Source of the DNA: Liquidambar formosana | Taxonomy: Eukaryota > Streptophyta > Magnoliopsida > Saxifragales > Altingiaceae | Length of the DNA: 64,000 nt | Assembly: GCA_039720395.1 (NCBI GenBank) | Contig: CM077824.1 | Coordinates: forward strand, 20,359,046-20,423,045 | Reading direction: 5' to 3' | Shown: positions 55,852 to 64,000 of the stretch, piece by piece | How the letters are laid out: each line of letters starts with the position of its first letter | Position numbering within the stretch: position 1 is the stretch's first letter | Notes under the pieces: model-generated | Databases searched by the model: none | What the model was told of the DNA's origin: nothing | Seen by the model: the letters and a program-made list of their open reading frames with translations, nothing else | Program-made: the position numbers and the translations under genes

Positions 55852-57102
55852 ATGGATATTTATGGCATGGATATAGATCCTAGGAACGATGTCCCCCCGG
55901 AGCTCGTTGAGCAAAGGAAAAGGGGCGTCACCGAACTTAATATGGATGAATTGGAATCAATCAACTTAGGGACGAATGAATTGCCAAGAATAGTTAAAAT
56001 TGGGAAAACCCTCTCCCCCGTTGAAAAAGAAAAGATGATCTCCCTCTTGAAAGCCAACATTATGGCTTTTGCATGGTCTTATGAAGACATGCCTGGCATC
56101 GATCCCGATATTGTGCAACACTATATCCCCACTAATTCCCTAAAGAAGCCGGTAAAGCAGAAACTCAGAAGATTAAAACCAGAATGGGCTCTAAAAGTAA
56201 AAGAAGAGGTAACTAAACAACTAGACGCGGGTTTCCTCCAAGTTGTGGAGTACCCCGAATGGTTGTCAAATATAGTGCCTGTGCCTAAAAAAGATGGGAA
56301 AGTAAGGATGTGTATCGATTTCCGAGATCTCAACGCCGCGAGCCCTAAGGATGACTTCCCTTTACCCCATATCGACGTGTTGGTGGATAGTATAGTGGGA
56401 CATGCACTCCTCTCCTTCATGGACGGATTCTCCGGGTATAACCAGATAAAGATGGCGCCTCAAGACATGGAGAAAACAGCCTTTATCACGCAATGGGGAA
56501 CGTACTGTTACAAGGTAATGCCTTTTGGCTTAAGAAACACTGGGGCTACTTACCAAAGAGCAGCTACGACCTTATTGCATGATATGATCCATAAGGAAGT
56601 CGAGGTTTATGTCGATGATATGATCGTAAAGTCCGTGGATAGAGAAGGGCATTTCAAGGCACTAGAGAAATTCCTAGAGCGAGCAAAAAAGTACAATCTC
56701 CGTCTCAACCCACAGAAGTGCGCTTTTGGTGTCACTGCAGGCAAGTTATTGGGGTTTATGATCACTCAGAGAGGTATCGAAGTGGACCCAGGGAAGATAA
56801 AAGCTATTGTGGAGATGGAGCCGCCTAGCACTGAGAAGCAGATCCGGGGTTTTCTGGGAAGAGTTCAATACATAAGCCGATTCATTGACAACTTGACCAT
56901 GGTTTGCGAACCAATCTTCAAATTGCTTAAGAAAGGTGTGCCAAAAGTATGGAACGAAGAATGCCAAGAGGCCTTTGAGACCATTAAGAGATACTTGAGC
57001 AATCCTCCAATCTTAGTTCCCCCACGGCAAGGTGCGCCACTTTTGTTATACTTAACGGTCACCGAAACCGCGACTGGGAGCTATGTTAGCTCAATATCTT
57101 GA
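55852..57102 (+). CDS. Reverse transcriptase of the gypsy element (frameshifted at its end)
   Basis: 416 codons. Fingers/palm motifs in order: LDAGFLQVVEYPEWLSNIVP, KKDGKVRMCIDFRDLNAASP, FMDGFSGYNQIKM with catalytic Asp191, MPFGLRNTGATYQRA, and YVDD at 253-256 (catalytic Asp255 and Asp256). The thumb and connection then run to about 57060 (LLGFMITQRGIEVDPGKIKA, FLGRVQYISRFI). One extra base near 57071-57076 moves the frame, and the ORF ends a few codons later at 57102. The first RNase H continues in the next frame at 57083. The enzyme copies element RNA inside the particle. Confidence 0.92.
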   Translation: MDIYGMDIDPRNDVPPELVEQRKRGVTELNMDELESINLGTNELPRIVKIGKTLSPVEKEKMISLLKANIMAFAWSYEDMPGIDPDIVQHYIPTNSLKKPVKQKLRRLKPEWALKVKEEVTKQLDAGFLQVVEYPEWLSNIVPVPKKDGKVRMCIDFRDLNAASPKDDFPLPHIDVLVDSIVGHALLSFMDGFSGYNQIKMAPQDMEKTAFITQWGTYCYKVMPFGLRNTGATYQRAATTLLHDMIHKEVEVYVDDMIVKSVDREGHFKALEKFLERAKKYNLRLNPQKCAFGVTAGKLLGFMITQRGIEVDPGKIKAIVEMEPPSTEKQIRGFLGRVQYISRFIDNLTMVCEPIFKLLKKGVPKVWNEECQEAFETIKRYLSNPPILVPPRQGAPLLLYLTVTETATGSYVSSIS

Positions 57103-57928
57103 AGGGTCTACAAAGGAAAATGCCATTTATTACTTAAGCAAGAAAATGACAGACTATGAAGTGAAGTACAATGCGATTGAAAAGGCTTGTGTGGCACTAG
57201 TATGGGCGACGCAGAAACTCCGGCACTACATGATGTCCTTCGAAGTGTTCTTGATAAGTCGCATGGACCCGTTGAAGTACCTGGTAGAAAGGCCAGTATT
57301 GTCATTCAGAACTGCTCGATGGTCAATTCTCCTCAATGAATTCGACATCAAGTACGTGAATCAGAAGTCTATCAAGGGAAGCGTCATCGCAGACTACCTA
57401 GCCAGCTGTCCGGTGTCATCATCCGCTCCGTTCAACGATCAATTCCCAGATGAGGACGTGCTAGAGATTGGTAGAAAAACTTGGAGAGTATACTTCGATG
57501 GGGTAGCCAATAAGAAAGGTTATGGGATAGGAGTCCTGCTGGTCTCACTCGAAGAGGCATTTACACCGTTGGCGGTCAAGTTGGGGTTCGAAGCTACCAA
57601 CAACATTGCTGAGTATGAGGCCTGTATCCTAGCACTGGAAGCGGCACTTGAATTGGGGATCAAAGAATTAGAAGTGTTCGGGGACTCGGCGCTAATCATC
57701 TGTCAGATAAAAGGGGAATGGAAAACTCGAGATGAGAAGCTGCTACCCTACCATGCCTACCTGGAAGCTCTAACCAAGGAGTTCTCAGAGATAGAATTTA
57801 ACTACCTTTCAAGGAACAAGAACCAGTTCGCCGATGCCTTGGCGACCCTAGCATCCATGATGGAGATACCTGAAGGGGGAAATATGAAGCCGTTGGTGAT
57901 AGAATGCCGAGACAAGCCTGTGTACTAG
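57083..57928 (+). CDS. Two RNase H domains of the gypsy element
   Basis: 281 codons in a frame shifted relative to RT. The first part (AIYYLSKKMTDYEVKYNAIE, ACVALVWATQKLRHYM, and the tail DIKYVNQKSIKGSVIADYLA) is the ordinary gypsy RNase H and connection. From about 57478 a second, archaeal/plant-type RNase H follows: VYFDGVANKKGYGIGVLL (Asp), NNIAEYEACILALEAA (Glu), ELEVFGDSALIICQIKGEW (Asp) and FADALATLASM (Asp), the complete DEDD set. This second domain is a known acquisition of the Tat branch. The frame ends at TAG 57926-57928; a further frame change and an in-frame TAG at 57969-57971 separate it from integrase. Confidence 0.9.
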   Translation: MLAQYLEGSTKENAIYYLSKKMTDYEVKYNAIEKACVALVWATQKLRHYMMSFEVFLISRMDPLKYLVERPVLSFRTARWSILLNEFDIKYVNQKSIKGSVIADYLASCPVSSSAPFNDQFPDEDVLEIGRKTWRVYFDGVANKKGYGIGVLLVSLEEAFTPLAVKLGFEATNNIAEYEACILALEAALELGIKELEVFGDSALIICQIKGEWKTRDEKLLPYHAYLEALTKEFSEIEFNYLSRNKNQFADALATLASMMEIPEGGNMKPLVIECRDKPVY

Positions 57929-57971
57929 TTGTGCAATCCGAGGAGGAGAGGTAAATAATGGCTGTCCGTAG

Positions 57972-58331
57972 TTCCATGACATAAAGAAGTTCATTGAAGA
58001 AAGGGAATACCCAGAAGGAGCATCTCGTATCGATAGAAAAACCCTAAGGCGGTTGGCGAGTCACTATGTACTTTGTGGAGGAAAGCTATATCGGAGATCA
58101 TACGACGGGATCCACCTGCTGTGTGTCACCGAGGAGGAAGCCGAGCATCTGATTAAAGAAATCCATGAAGGGACAGGGGCTCCGCATATGAATGGCTATA
58201 TGTTAGCTAAGAAAATCATGAGGTTAGGCTATTATTGGTCTACCATGGAAAGGGACTGCCACACACATGTCAAGAAGTGCCACAAATGCCAACTGTTCGC
58301 CAGTGGACAACATTTGCCTTCTATGCCTTAA
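57972..58331 (+). CDS. Integrase N-terminal HHCC zinc-binding domain (fragment)
   Basis: The frame is open from just after a TAG (57969-57971), where the family usually has Trp, so this is probably a nonsense change. HDIKKFIEEREYPEGASR and LRRLASHYVLCGGKLYRR lead to the zinc-binding part: HLIKEIHEGTGAPHMNGY with two His, then CHTHVKKCHKCQ with the Cys pair. The frame stops at 58331; the catalytic core continues in another frame, so a frameshift lies near 58310-58331. Confidence 0.85.
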   Translation, partial: FHDIKKFIEEREYPEGASRIDRKTLRRLASHYVLCGGKLYRRSYDGIHLLCVTEEEAEHLIKEIHEGTGAPHMNGYMLAKKIMRLGYYWSTMERDCHTHVKKCHKCQLFASGQHLPSMP

Positions 58332-59212
58332 CGAGTATGTCATCACCTTGGCCATTCGCGGTATGGGGGATAGATATCATCGGACAGATCAAGCCAAAGG
58401 CATCAAATGGGCATGAATACATCCTGGTCGCCATCGACTACTTCACTAAGTGGGTGGAAGCAGCGTCCTTCAAGACCTTGAATTCCAAGAAGGTAGCACA
58501 GTTCATACAGCACAGCATCATCTATCGATATGGGGTACCGCATGAAGTTATCTCAGACAATGGCCAGCACTTTCAGAAAGAAACCCATGAGCTCTTGCAA
58601 AAGTATGGCATAGCCCACCATCTGTCGTCACCATACCGTCCTCAGACTAATGGAGCGGTGGAAGCAGCTAACAAGAACATCAAGAAGATACTACAGAAGA
58701 CTGCGGACTCACACACAGACTGGCATGAGAAGTTGCCATTGGCTCTATGGGGTTACAGAACATCAATAAGGTCGTCAACAGGGGCTACCCCTTATTCTCT
58801 AGTTTATGGAATGGAGGCCGTGTTGCCAGTTGAATTGGAAGTTCCTTCACTAAGAGTTGCCGTGGAGAGCCAGATAACAGAAGTGGACTGGGTTAAGAGC
58901 CGCTATGATGAGTTAGCTTTGCTGGATGAAAGGCGTTTAAGGGCGCTGTATCATGTTCAGGGGTATCAACGGAGAGTTGCCAGAGCATTCAACAAGCATG
59001 TCAAAGATCGAGGTCTAAAGAAAGGGGATGTAGTGCTGAAAGAAATCAGAGCTCCAGTGTTCGATCCGCGGGGAAAATTCAAGCCAAGTTGGGGTGGGCC
59101 ATACATTATCAAAGAGATATTACCAGCAGGGGCTGTTCGCCTCATGGATTTAGATGGAATTGAGTTCGCTCGTCCAACTAATTTGGATCAATTGAAGAAA
59201 TATCATATTTGA
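58235..59212 (+). CDS. Integrase catalytic core and C-terminus (DD35E)
   Basis: Genuine integrase sequence starts near 58325; codons before this are out of frame with the zinc domain. Catalytic residues: Asp at 58373 (WGIDIIGQI), Asp at 58556 (VISDNGQHF), Glu at 58661 (GAVEAANKN); the last two are 35 residues apart, as DD35E requires. The C-terminal part (KGDVVLKEIRAPVFDPRGKF, KPSWGGPYIIKEILPAGAVR) is the usual SH3-like DNA-binding domain. No chromodomain is seen, as expected for non-chromovirus gypsy. The protein inserts the cDNA into the genome, making a 5-bp duplication. Confidence 0.9.
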   Translation: MVYHGKGLPHTCQEVPQMPTVRQWTTFAFYALTSMSSPWPFAVWGIDIIGQIKPKASNGHEYILVAIDYFTKWVEAASFKTLNSKKVAQFIQHSIIYRYGVPHEVISDNGQHFQKETHELLQKYGIAHHLSSPYRPQTNGAVEAANKNIKKILQKTADSHTDWHEKLPLALWGYRTSIRSSTGATPYSLVYGMEAVLPVELEVPSLRVAVESQITEVDWVKSRYDELALLDERRLRALYHVQGYQRRVARAFNKHVKDRGLKKGDVVLKEIRAPVFDPRGKFKPSWGGPYIIKEILPAGAVRLMDLDGIEFARPTNLDQLKKYHI

Positions 59213-59538
59213 AGCCTGCTAGGTTGAAAACCCGTAAGGGCGGCCTAGGCAAAAGTTAAGGCATGAGAACTACGTAAGACCTGATTCTCCATTAAAAAAA
59301 AAAAAGAAACAAAAAAAAAGAAAAAAAAAAAAAAGAAAGAAGAAAGAAGAAAAAAAAAACAGAAGAAAAAATCATGGAGATACGTAGGCAACCCACAAAG
59401 TTACCTTGGGTGCGGTCTAAATCAAACAACAAAATCCCAAATTTGATTTATTATTGGTAATTTATTCAAAACTAAAATTGATTGACATAGCAATTCATTG
59501 GTATTAAGTAAAAGAACTGTAAAAATGCCATAAATATC
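59213..59538 (+). other. 3' leader region after integrase
   Basis: Contains a long A/AAG-rich run (59293-59371). No coding sequence on the plus strand. The antisense ORF ends at its right border (59539). Confidence 0.5.
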
Positions 59539-60828
59539 CTATTCTATTTTCTTGAGCCTCTTTGCAGCTCGCTCCTTAGCTTTCTTCTTCTCTCTTTCAT
59601 GTCTTCTTTTCTTCCTCAAGTCATGTTCATAAGTTGTTGTCATTGCTTCCATAATATCTTCTCTGCAAGATCCAAGTTCGTTGTTCTTGATAAGTCCAAA
59701 AATCCTTTCTCTTCGAGTAGTCTCTCTCTCACCTAAATTGCTTTTCAACCATTCCTTATACTCGGGGCTCATCATATACGGACCATCAGTATTCGTAACT
59801 TGGGTTAGTGTTAGCTTTCTAGGCCATCGGTCCTTCGCCTAAGTCACTACAGAAAGACCCGCGGGCACCACAGGATAGTCACCTTTCAAGGAAGTAGGTA
59901 TGGTTTGCATGGCACCCATCTGACGAAGAACCCTTAAAGGCCAATAAAAAGAAGTAGACCTCAGTCCTATGAGTCTCACCATGGCGCATCCAAAAGTCCG
60001 CAGAAGCACCTGGTCACTGCAGCCCCATATGAATACAAACCACTTGACACTCCTCCAAGAAAGGGTTTGGAAGTAACCTAGCCAATCTCTCAATGAAAAT
60101 TGCCCAGGTAGTTCAATGCGGCGAAGGCAGTAATGCTGGGGCTTGTATGGTGTAATGGCAACTAGTGACAAGAAATTCAGTCTTTCAAGCAACCACATCT
60201 GCAGTAGAATGGGGCTACCTCCTAAAGGAACCTTTGGGTCCTCATGAGTTTTATCCAAACCATTCAGGGTTTCAGCTAGCACCATGGGAATCAAGTTATG
60301 GCCCTTGGCAAGGAGAGGAATCAAGTCACAGATTTGAATGGGAACATGTGGAGTACCAGTGGAAATAAGAAAACGACCAATGAGGCAAAAGGCAAGAGCA
60401 TGCTTAATAGGAAAGGTAAAATTCAGAATACCTTTACTATCACAAGCTAAAAAAGAGGTTGCCAATTTCATCAAGTCTACCATATGGTCCTTTACAAACG
60501 TAGAGGCATATTGTGAGTGAATCCCAAGTAGATTGGAGAAAGAAGTAAGAAAGCTTGGGCGAGGAGTAGGGAGAATGAAAGGACCTACCGTTGAAACTCC
60601 ATACAATGCACAGAATTCCTCCATGGTTGGGCACAGTTCTTCATAGTTGAAGCAGAACACATGAACTTGAGGATCCCAAAAATATGTAGCAGCAGTCAAG
60701 AGGTTCGTTTCAAGCCTCACATGCCTCAAGGAGAGCAATGGATCCAAGCCAAAGCACTTGAACTCAGATTTTGCTTCAGCACTCATAACTCTCAAAAACC
60801 CTCCTAAAAATTTGTCTAGAGCCTCCAT
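59539..60828 (-). CDS. Antisense ORF of the gypsy element (plant mobile domain-like), one nonsense codon
   Basis: Read on the minus strand from ATG at 60828, the frame runs 329 codons to a TAG at 59841-59839. It then continues in the same frame for another 99 codons to TAA at 59539, so the intact version would be about 429 residues. The core (FYWPLRVLRQMG, HVFCFNYEELCPTMEEFCAL, YGVSTVGPFILPTPRP) resembles the DUF7745 / plant mobile domain family carried antisense by Tat-branch elements. The C-terminus is strongly basic (KKRRHEREKKKAKERAAKRL). A TATA box lies just upstream. Function is unknown; published suggestions concern regulation of the element. Family assignment is from motif memory, not a search. 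Confidence 0.75.
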
Positions 60829-60876
60829 AATTTCTAATGAATGAATACAAGTAGGTTTAGGAACCTCTTGGATGTG

Positions 60877-60884
60877 TTTTTATA
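60877..60884 (-). promoter_or_regulatory. TATA box for the antisense ORF
   Basis: TATAAAAA on the minus strand in the context CCCTATAAAAACACATCC, about 50 bp before the ATG at 60828. A start site about 30 bp downstream would give a 5' UTR of roughly 20 bases. Confidence 0.65.
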
Positions 60885-60959
60885 GGGAAAAGGTCACAAA
60901 TCCAAGTTCAAATAGGAAAAAACCCATCAGAATAGGAAGTTTCCTATTCAAAGTGGGAT

Positions 60960-61035
60960 TTCCGCTTCGGGCTCGGGTAACCACCCAGGCCTGGGCGGCT
61001 AGCCTCCCAAGGCCTGGTGGTCACCCAAGCCACTT
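60960..61035. repeat. GGTGGTCACCC-type inverted repeat cluster
   Basis: GGGCTCGGGTAACCACCCAG, GCCTGGGCGGCTAGCC and GGCCTGGTGGTCACCC are close to the hairpin at 32881-32953 in the inner solo LTR. It lies upstream of the antisense promoter. Confidence 0.6.
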
Positions 61036-61309
61036 TGTTTTGGTTTTGCTTCTTGCTTTGTCTCGCCTTGACGCGTGATCAAACCTCCTTCCAAATGAGA
61101 TATTCAACACTTTTTGAGCTTAAAATCAATCAAATTCCATCTTGAAATCAATTCCTTGAATTGATTTTATGTTCAAAAGGGTTGAATATATTTCCCCTGT
61201 GTCATGCCAACTCAAGTGACAATGTGTTAAGTCACTTTCCTCTTGCACCATGCCTGTTCAATCTTGATAAATTGATCATATATCCTCATTTCAAATCTTG
61301 ATTTTTCAT

Positions 61310-62675
61310 CCTACTTGGTTGAATATATTCATCGCTTGAATGTGTTCTTCCATTTCAAAAGTGTATTCACCCTTTGAATATGCTTCTCAGTTTCAAATTC
61401 TCATTTTCTATCATACTTGGTTGAATATATTCATCACTTGAATATATTCTTCCATTTCAAAAGCATGTTCGCCCATTGAATATGCTTCCTAGTTTCAGAT
61501 CCTCATTATCACTTACTTGGTTAAATATATTCATCACTTGAATATATTTCTCCATTTCAATGGTATGTTCATCACTTGAACATACTTCTCAGATATTTTG
61601 TCACTTACTTGGTTAAGTATATCCATCGCTTGGGTACACTTCTCCATTTCAATGGTATGTTCATCACTTGAACATACTTCTCAGATCATTTGTCACTTAC
61701 TTGGTTAAGTATATCCACCACTTGGGTATATTTTTTCCATTTCAATGGTATACTCATCACTTGAGTATACTTCTCAGATATTTTGCCACTTACTTGGTTA
61801 AGTATATCCATCGCTTGGGTATATTTCTCCATTTCAATGGTATGTTCATCACTTGAACATACTTCTCAGAATATTTGTCACTTACTTGGTTAAATATATT
61901 CATGACTAGAATATATTTCTCCATTTCAATGGTGTACTCATCACTTGAGTACACTTCTCAGATTATTCTCTATCTTACTTGCTTAAGTATATCCATCGCT
62001 TGGATATATTTATCTATTTCAATGGTATGTTTATCACTTAAACATACTTGTCACTTACTTGGTTAAGTATATTCGTGACTAGAATATATTTCTCCATTTT
62101 AATGGTGTACTCATCACTTGAGTACACTTCTCAGATTATTCTTATCTAAATTGGTTAAATATATCCGTCGTTTGGATATATTTCTCCATTTCAATGGTAT
62201 GCTCACCACTTGAGTATGCTTCTCAGATTTCATTCTCAGATTACTTGGTTAAATATATCCATCGCTTGGATATATTTCTCCATTTCAATGGTATGCTCAC
62301 CACTTGAGTATACTTCTCAGATTTCATTCTCACATTACTTGGTTATATATATTCGTGACCTAAATATATTTCTCCATTTCAGTGGTATACTCATCACTTG
62401 AGTATACTTCTCAGATATTTTGTCACTCACTTGGTTAAATATATTCGTGACCTGAATATACTTCTCCATTTCCAAGGTACGTTCATCACTTGAATGTACT
62501 TTTCAGATCTCATTCTCATCACTTGGTTAAATATATTCGTGACTAGAATATATTTCTCCGTTTCAAAAGTATGTTCATTCGTAGTGGCTTGAATATGCTT
62601 CTCTTATCAATTCTTAACCCCCAGTGGTTTAAGTATACTCATGACTTGAGTATACTTCCTTATTTCAGTCTCAGG
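61310..62675. repeat. Tandem array, ~93-bp unit x ~14, each with two hairpins
   Basis: Units begin CTTGGTTAA and recur about every 79-97 bp (61314, 61414, 61511, 61608, 61698, 61791, 61880, 61976, 62055, 62148, 62240, 62337, 62428, 62522). Each has hairpin A (for example ATATATCC-ATCGCTT-GGATATAT), spacer TTTCTCCATTTCAATG, hairpin B (for example GTATGTTC-ATCACTT-GAACATAC) and TTCTCAGAT. The two arms of each hairpin change together between units. Tat/Ogre elements are known for such arrays before the 3' LTR. Confidence 0.93.
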
Positions 62676-62781
62676 TTTTCAACCTCCCATCATTGTTGGT
62701 ATCAGTGTGTGATTTCTCCGGGCTTTTTGGCCAAAAATGGGTTGTTCTTTATCATTGGTTCACAAGTGTAACTTGTTCGCC

Positions 62782-62794
62782 AATGAGGGGCTTC
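62782..62794 (+). other. Polypurine tract of the gypsy element
   Basis: AATGAGGGGCTTC directly before the 3' LTR, where plus-strand DNA synthesis is primed. It is a rather short and impure tract. Confidence 0.65.
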
Positions 62795-64000
62795 TGTCAC
62801 ACCCCATTTTTGCACCACCTTACTAGGGCTCATCATTCTATGCATGTTTTTATTTTGTTTTTGAGTCTAGTCACTTGCATTAGTTTTCTAGAGTCACAAG
62901 GACAATGGATATGAATTTTGGTTCAAATTGGAGTTGATCTTGAGGGATAATAAGAGCTTTTGTGACTTGAGGGGCATAATCGTCTTTTAAGTCCCAAACT
63001 TTTCATTTGACCTTGGAATGATCTCCAAATTGTCAATTGGAGTTCATATGGATGCATATGAGTACTTAAGTCCCGTGGCCCTGATGATGAGTTTAGTGTG
63101 GTTATTTACGGATTATCCTTGAAGAATTAGTGCGAATCACAGCATGAGATTTTTGGTTAAAATGAAAAGAAAATTATTTTATTAAATTAGCCATTTTTAT
63201 CATGACACTAACACGTGTACGTATGTGATGAGTGTGTGTACGCACATACAATACATGTGCATGCGTGTTAGCGGTCAGTCTCCCAATTTTTATAAAAGAC
63301 AATTTCCTTTTCCTATTCAGATTAGAAGTCTTTTATCATTATAAAATACCTTTTGATTATTCTCCAAGGAAACCTATTCCAGGAAGGAAAGGGAAACTCC
63401 AGATTTCAGCTATAAATACTCTCTTAATGTCTTTAAACAAGGGGGAGGAGAAGAGGGTTTGGAGGGAGTGAAATTCGTCATAATTCAGCAGCAGATTTTC
63501 TGAAAACCAGCAGTCGTATTTTAATCATAACTTTTTCATCCGAAGTCATAATTTGATGAAATTGGTCTTGTTAGAAAGATAATTCAATTCTCTACGACTT
63601 TGTATTTCACAAGCTTTGTCCAAATCCAACGTTTTCATACCCAAAAACGCGATTGAAGTTGCTGCTGCTGCAAAGTGACGAAAATCACTTTTCTTTTCTC
63701 TTGTTCTCTTTTTGTTTTCTATTTCTTTTCAAAGTTGAGTGAGTTTTGATCTCTTTGCTGTGATACCACTTTGACAAAGAGGAGGATTCGTGTTGGTTTG
63801 ATTCACTCTAAAGACCTGAGGAGCCACGAACAATTACAAACACAAAGGAAGGCCCTTCCTAAGGTATTCTCCTTCTCTATTCAAGCTTAAACTAGGTTTT
63901 CATATGGGTTAGGCTTATTGCATGTTAAAGGTAACTTTTTTATCATGTATTAACACTCTAGCTAGTTAATATACATGGAATATCTATTTTTTATCTACTG
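62795..64000 (+). repeat. 3' LTR of the gypsy element (first 1206 bp)
   Basis: Same start and order as the 5' LTR, with a constant offset of 13658. Differences seen by eye: 49181 C/T, 49194 G/A and 49237 T/C; the rest of the compared length looks identical. The right end and the second target duplication are outside the window. Confidence 0.95.

Larger units (their letters stand above)
49137..64000 (+). mobile_element. Tat/Ogre-like Ty3-gypsy retrotransposon (3' LTR runs off window)
   Basis: Order: 5' LTR, primer-binding site, ~0.86-kb leader, gag-protease, RT, RNase H, second (archaeal-type) RNase H, integrase, antisense ORF, tandem array, polypurine tract, 3' LTR. RT before integrase makes it Ty3-gypsy. 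The second RNase H, the antisense ORF and the tandem array before the 3' LTR are marks of the Tat branch. It interrupts copia pol after GATCT (49132-49136). The visible 1206 bp of 3' LTR differ from the 5' LTR at about three positions by eye, so the insertion is recent. Pol is nevertheless broken in at least four places. Confidence 0.93.

Noticed and set aside
61310..62675. Regular repeats with spacer-like segments, resembling a CRISPR array
   Set aside because: The units are variable along their whole length, the context is a plant LTR retrotransposon, and no cas gene exists. It is a retrotransposon tandem array.

Overview
This is nuclear DNA from a flowering plant, most likely a woody dicot. 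The evidence is spliced genes with long AT-rich introns, plant-specific retrotransposon lineages (Tat/Ogre-like Ty3-gypsy, Sirevirus-like Ty1-copia, LINE remnants, TRIMs, Helitron-like ends) and many small inverted-repeat transposons. There is no bacterial or organellar character and I see no RNA gene. The species cannot be named from the sequence.

Two host genes are visible. At the left edge (1487-2527, +) are the last three coding exons of an ER vesicle transporter of the ERV41/ERGIC family. Filling 8792-24919 on the minus strand is a complete eight-exon gene for a 548-residue membrane-anchored RINGv (MARCH-type) E3 ubiquitin ligase. It has a polyglutamine tail, one GC-AG intron, and introns loaded with transposons. 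The frame closes exactly across all seven introns.

Between these genes (about 2.6-8.3 kb) is a cluster of short DNA transposons. Three have convincing target-site duplications: a hAT-like element (8 bp, 7/8 match), a Mutator-like foldback element (9 bp) and a 900-bp GC-rich Mutator-like element (9 bp). From 26.8 to 28.9 kb there are Helitron-like ends. From 30.4 to 37.3 kb three solo LTRs of different families sit one inside another, each with a perfect 5-bp target-site duplication.

From 41.7 kb to the right edge there is a second nest. A LINE ORF1 fragment is cut by a minus-strand Sirevirus-like copia element (3' LTR 41690-42866, extra ORF 43343-44731, end of pol at 49058). That element has received a 2-kb solo LTR (44795-46793) and is interrupted at 49137 by a young Tat/Ogre-like gypsy element that runs off the window. 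The gypsy element has 2.6-kb LTRs, a gag-protease ORF, reverse transcriptase, two RNase H domains, a DD35E integrase, an antisense ORF with its own TATA box, and a ~93-bp tandem array of hairpins. The LTRs are nearly identical where both can be read, but pol carries several frameshifts and stops, so this copy probably moved with enzymes supplied by a relative.
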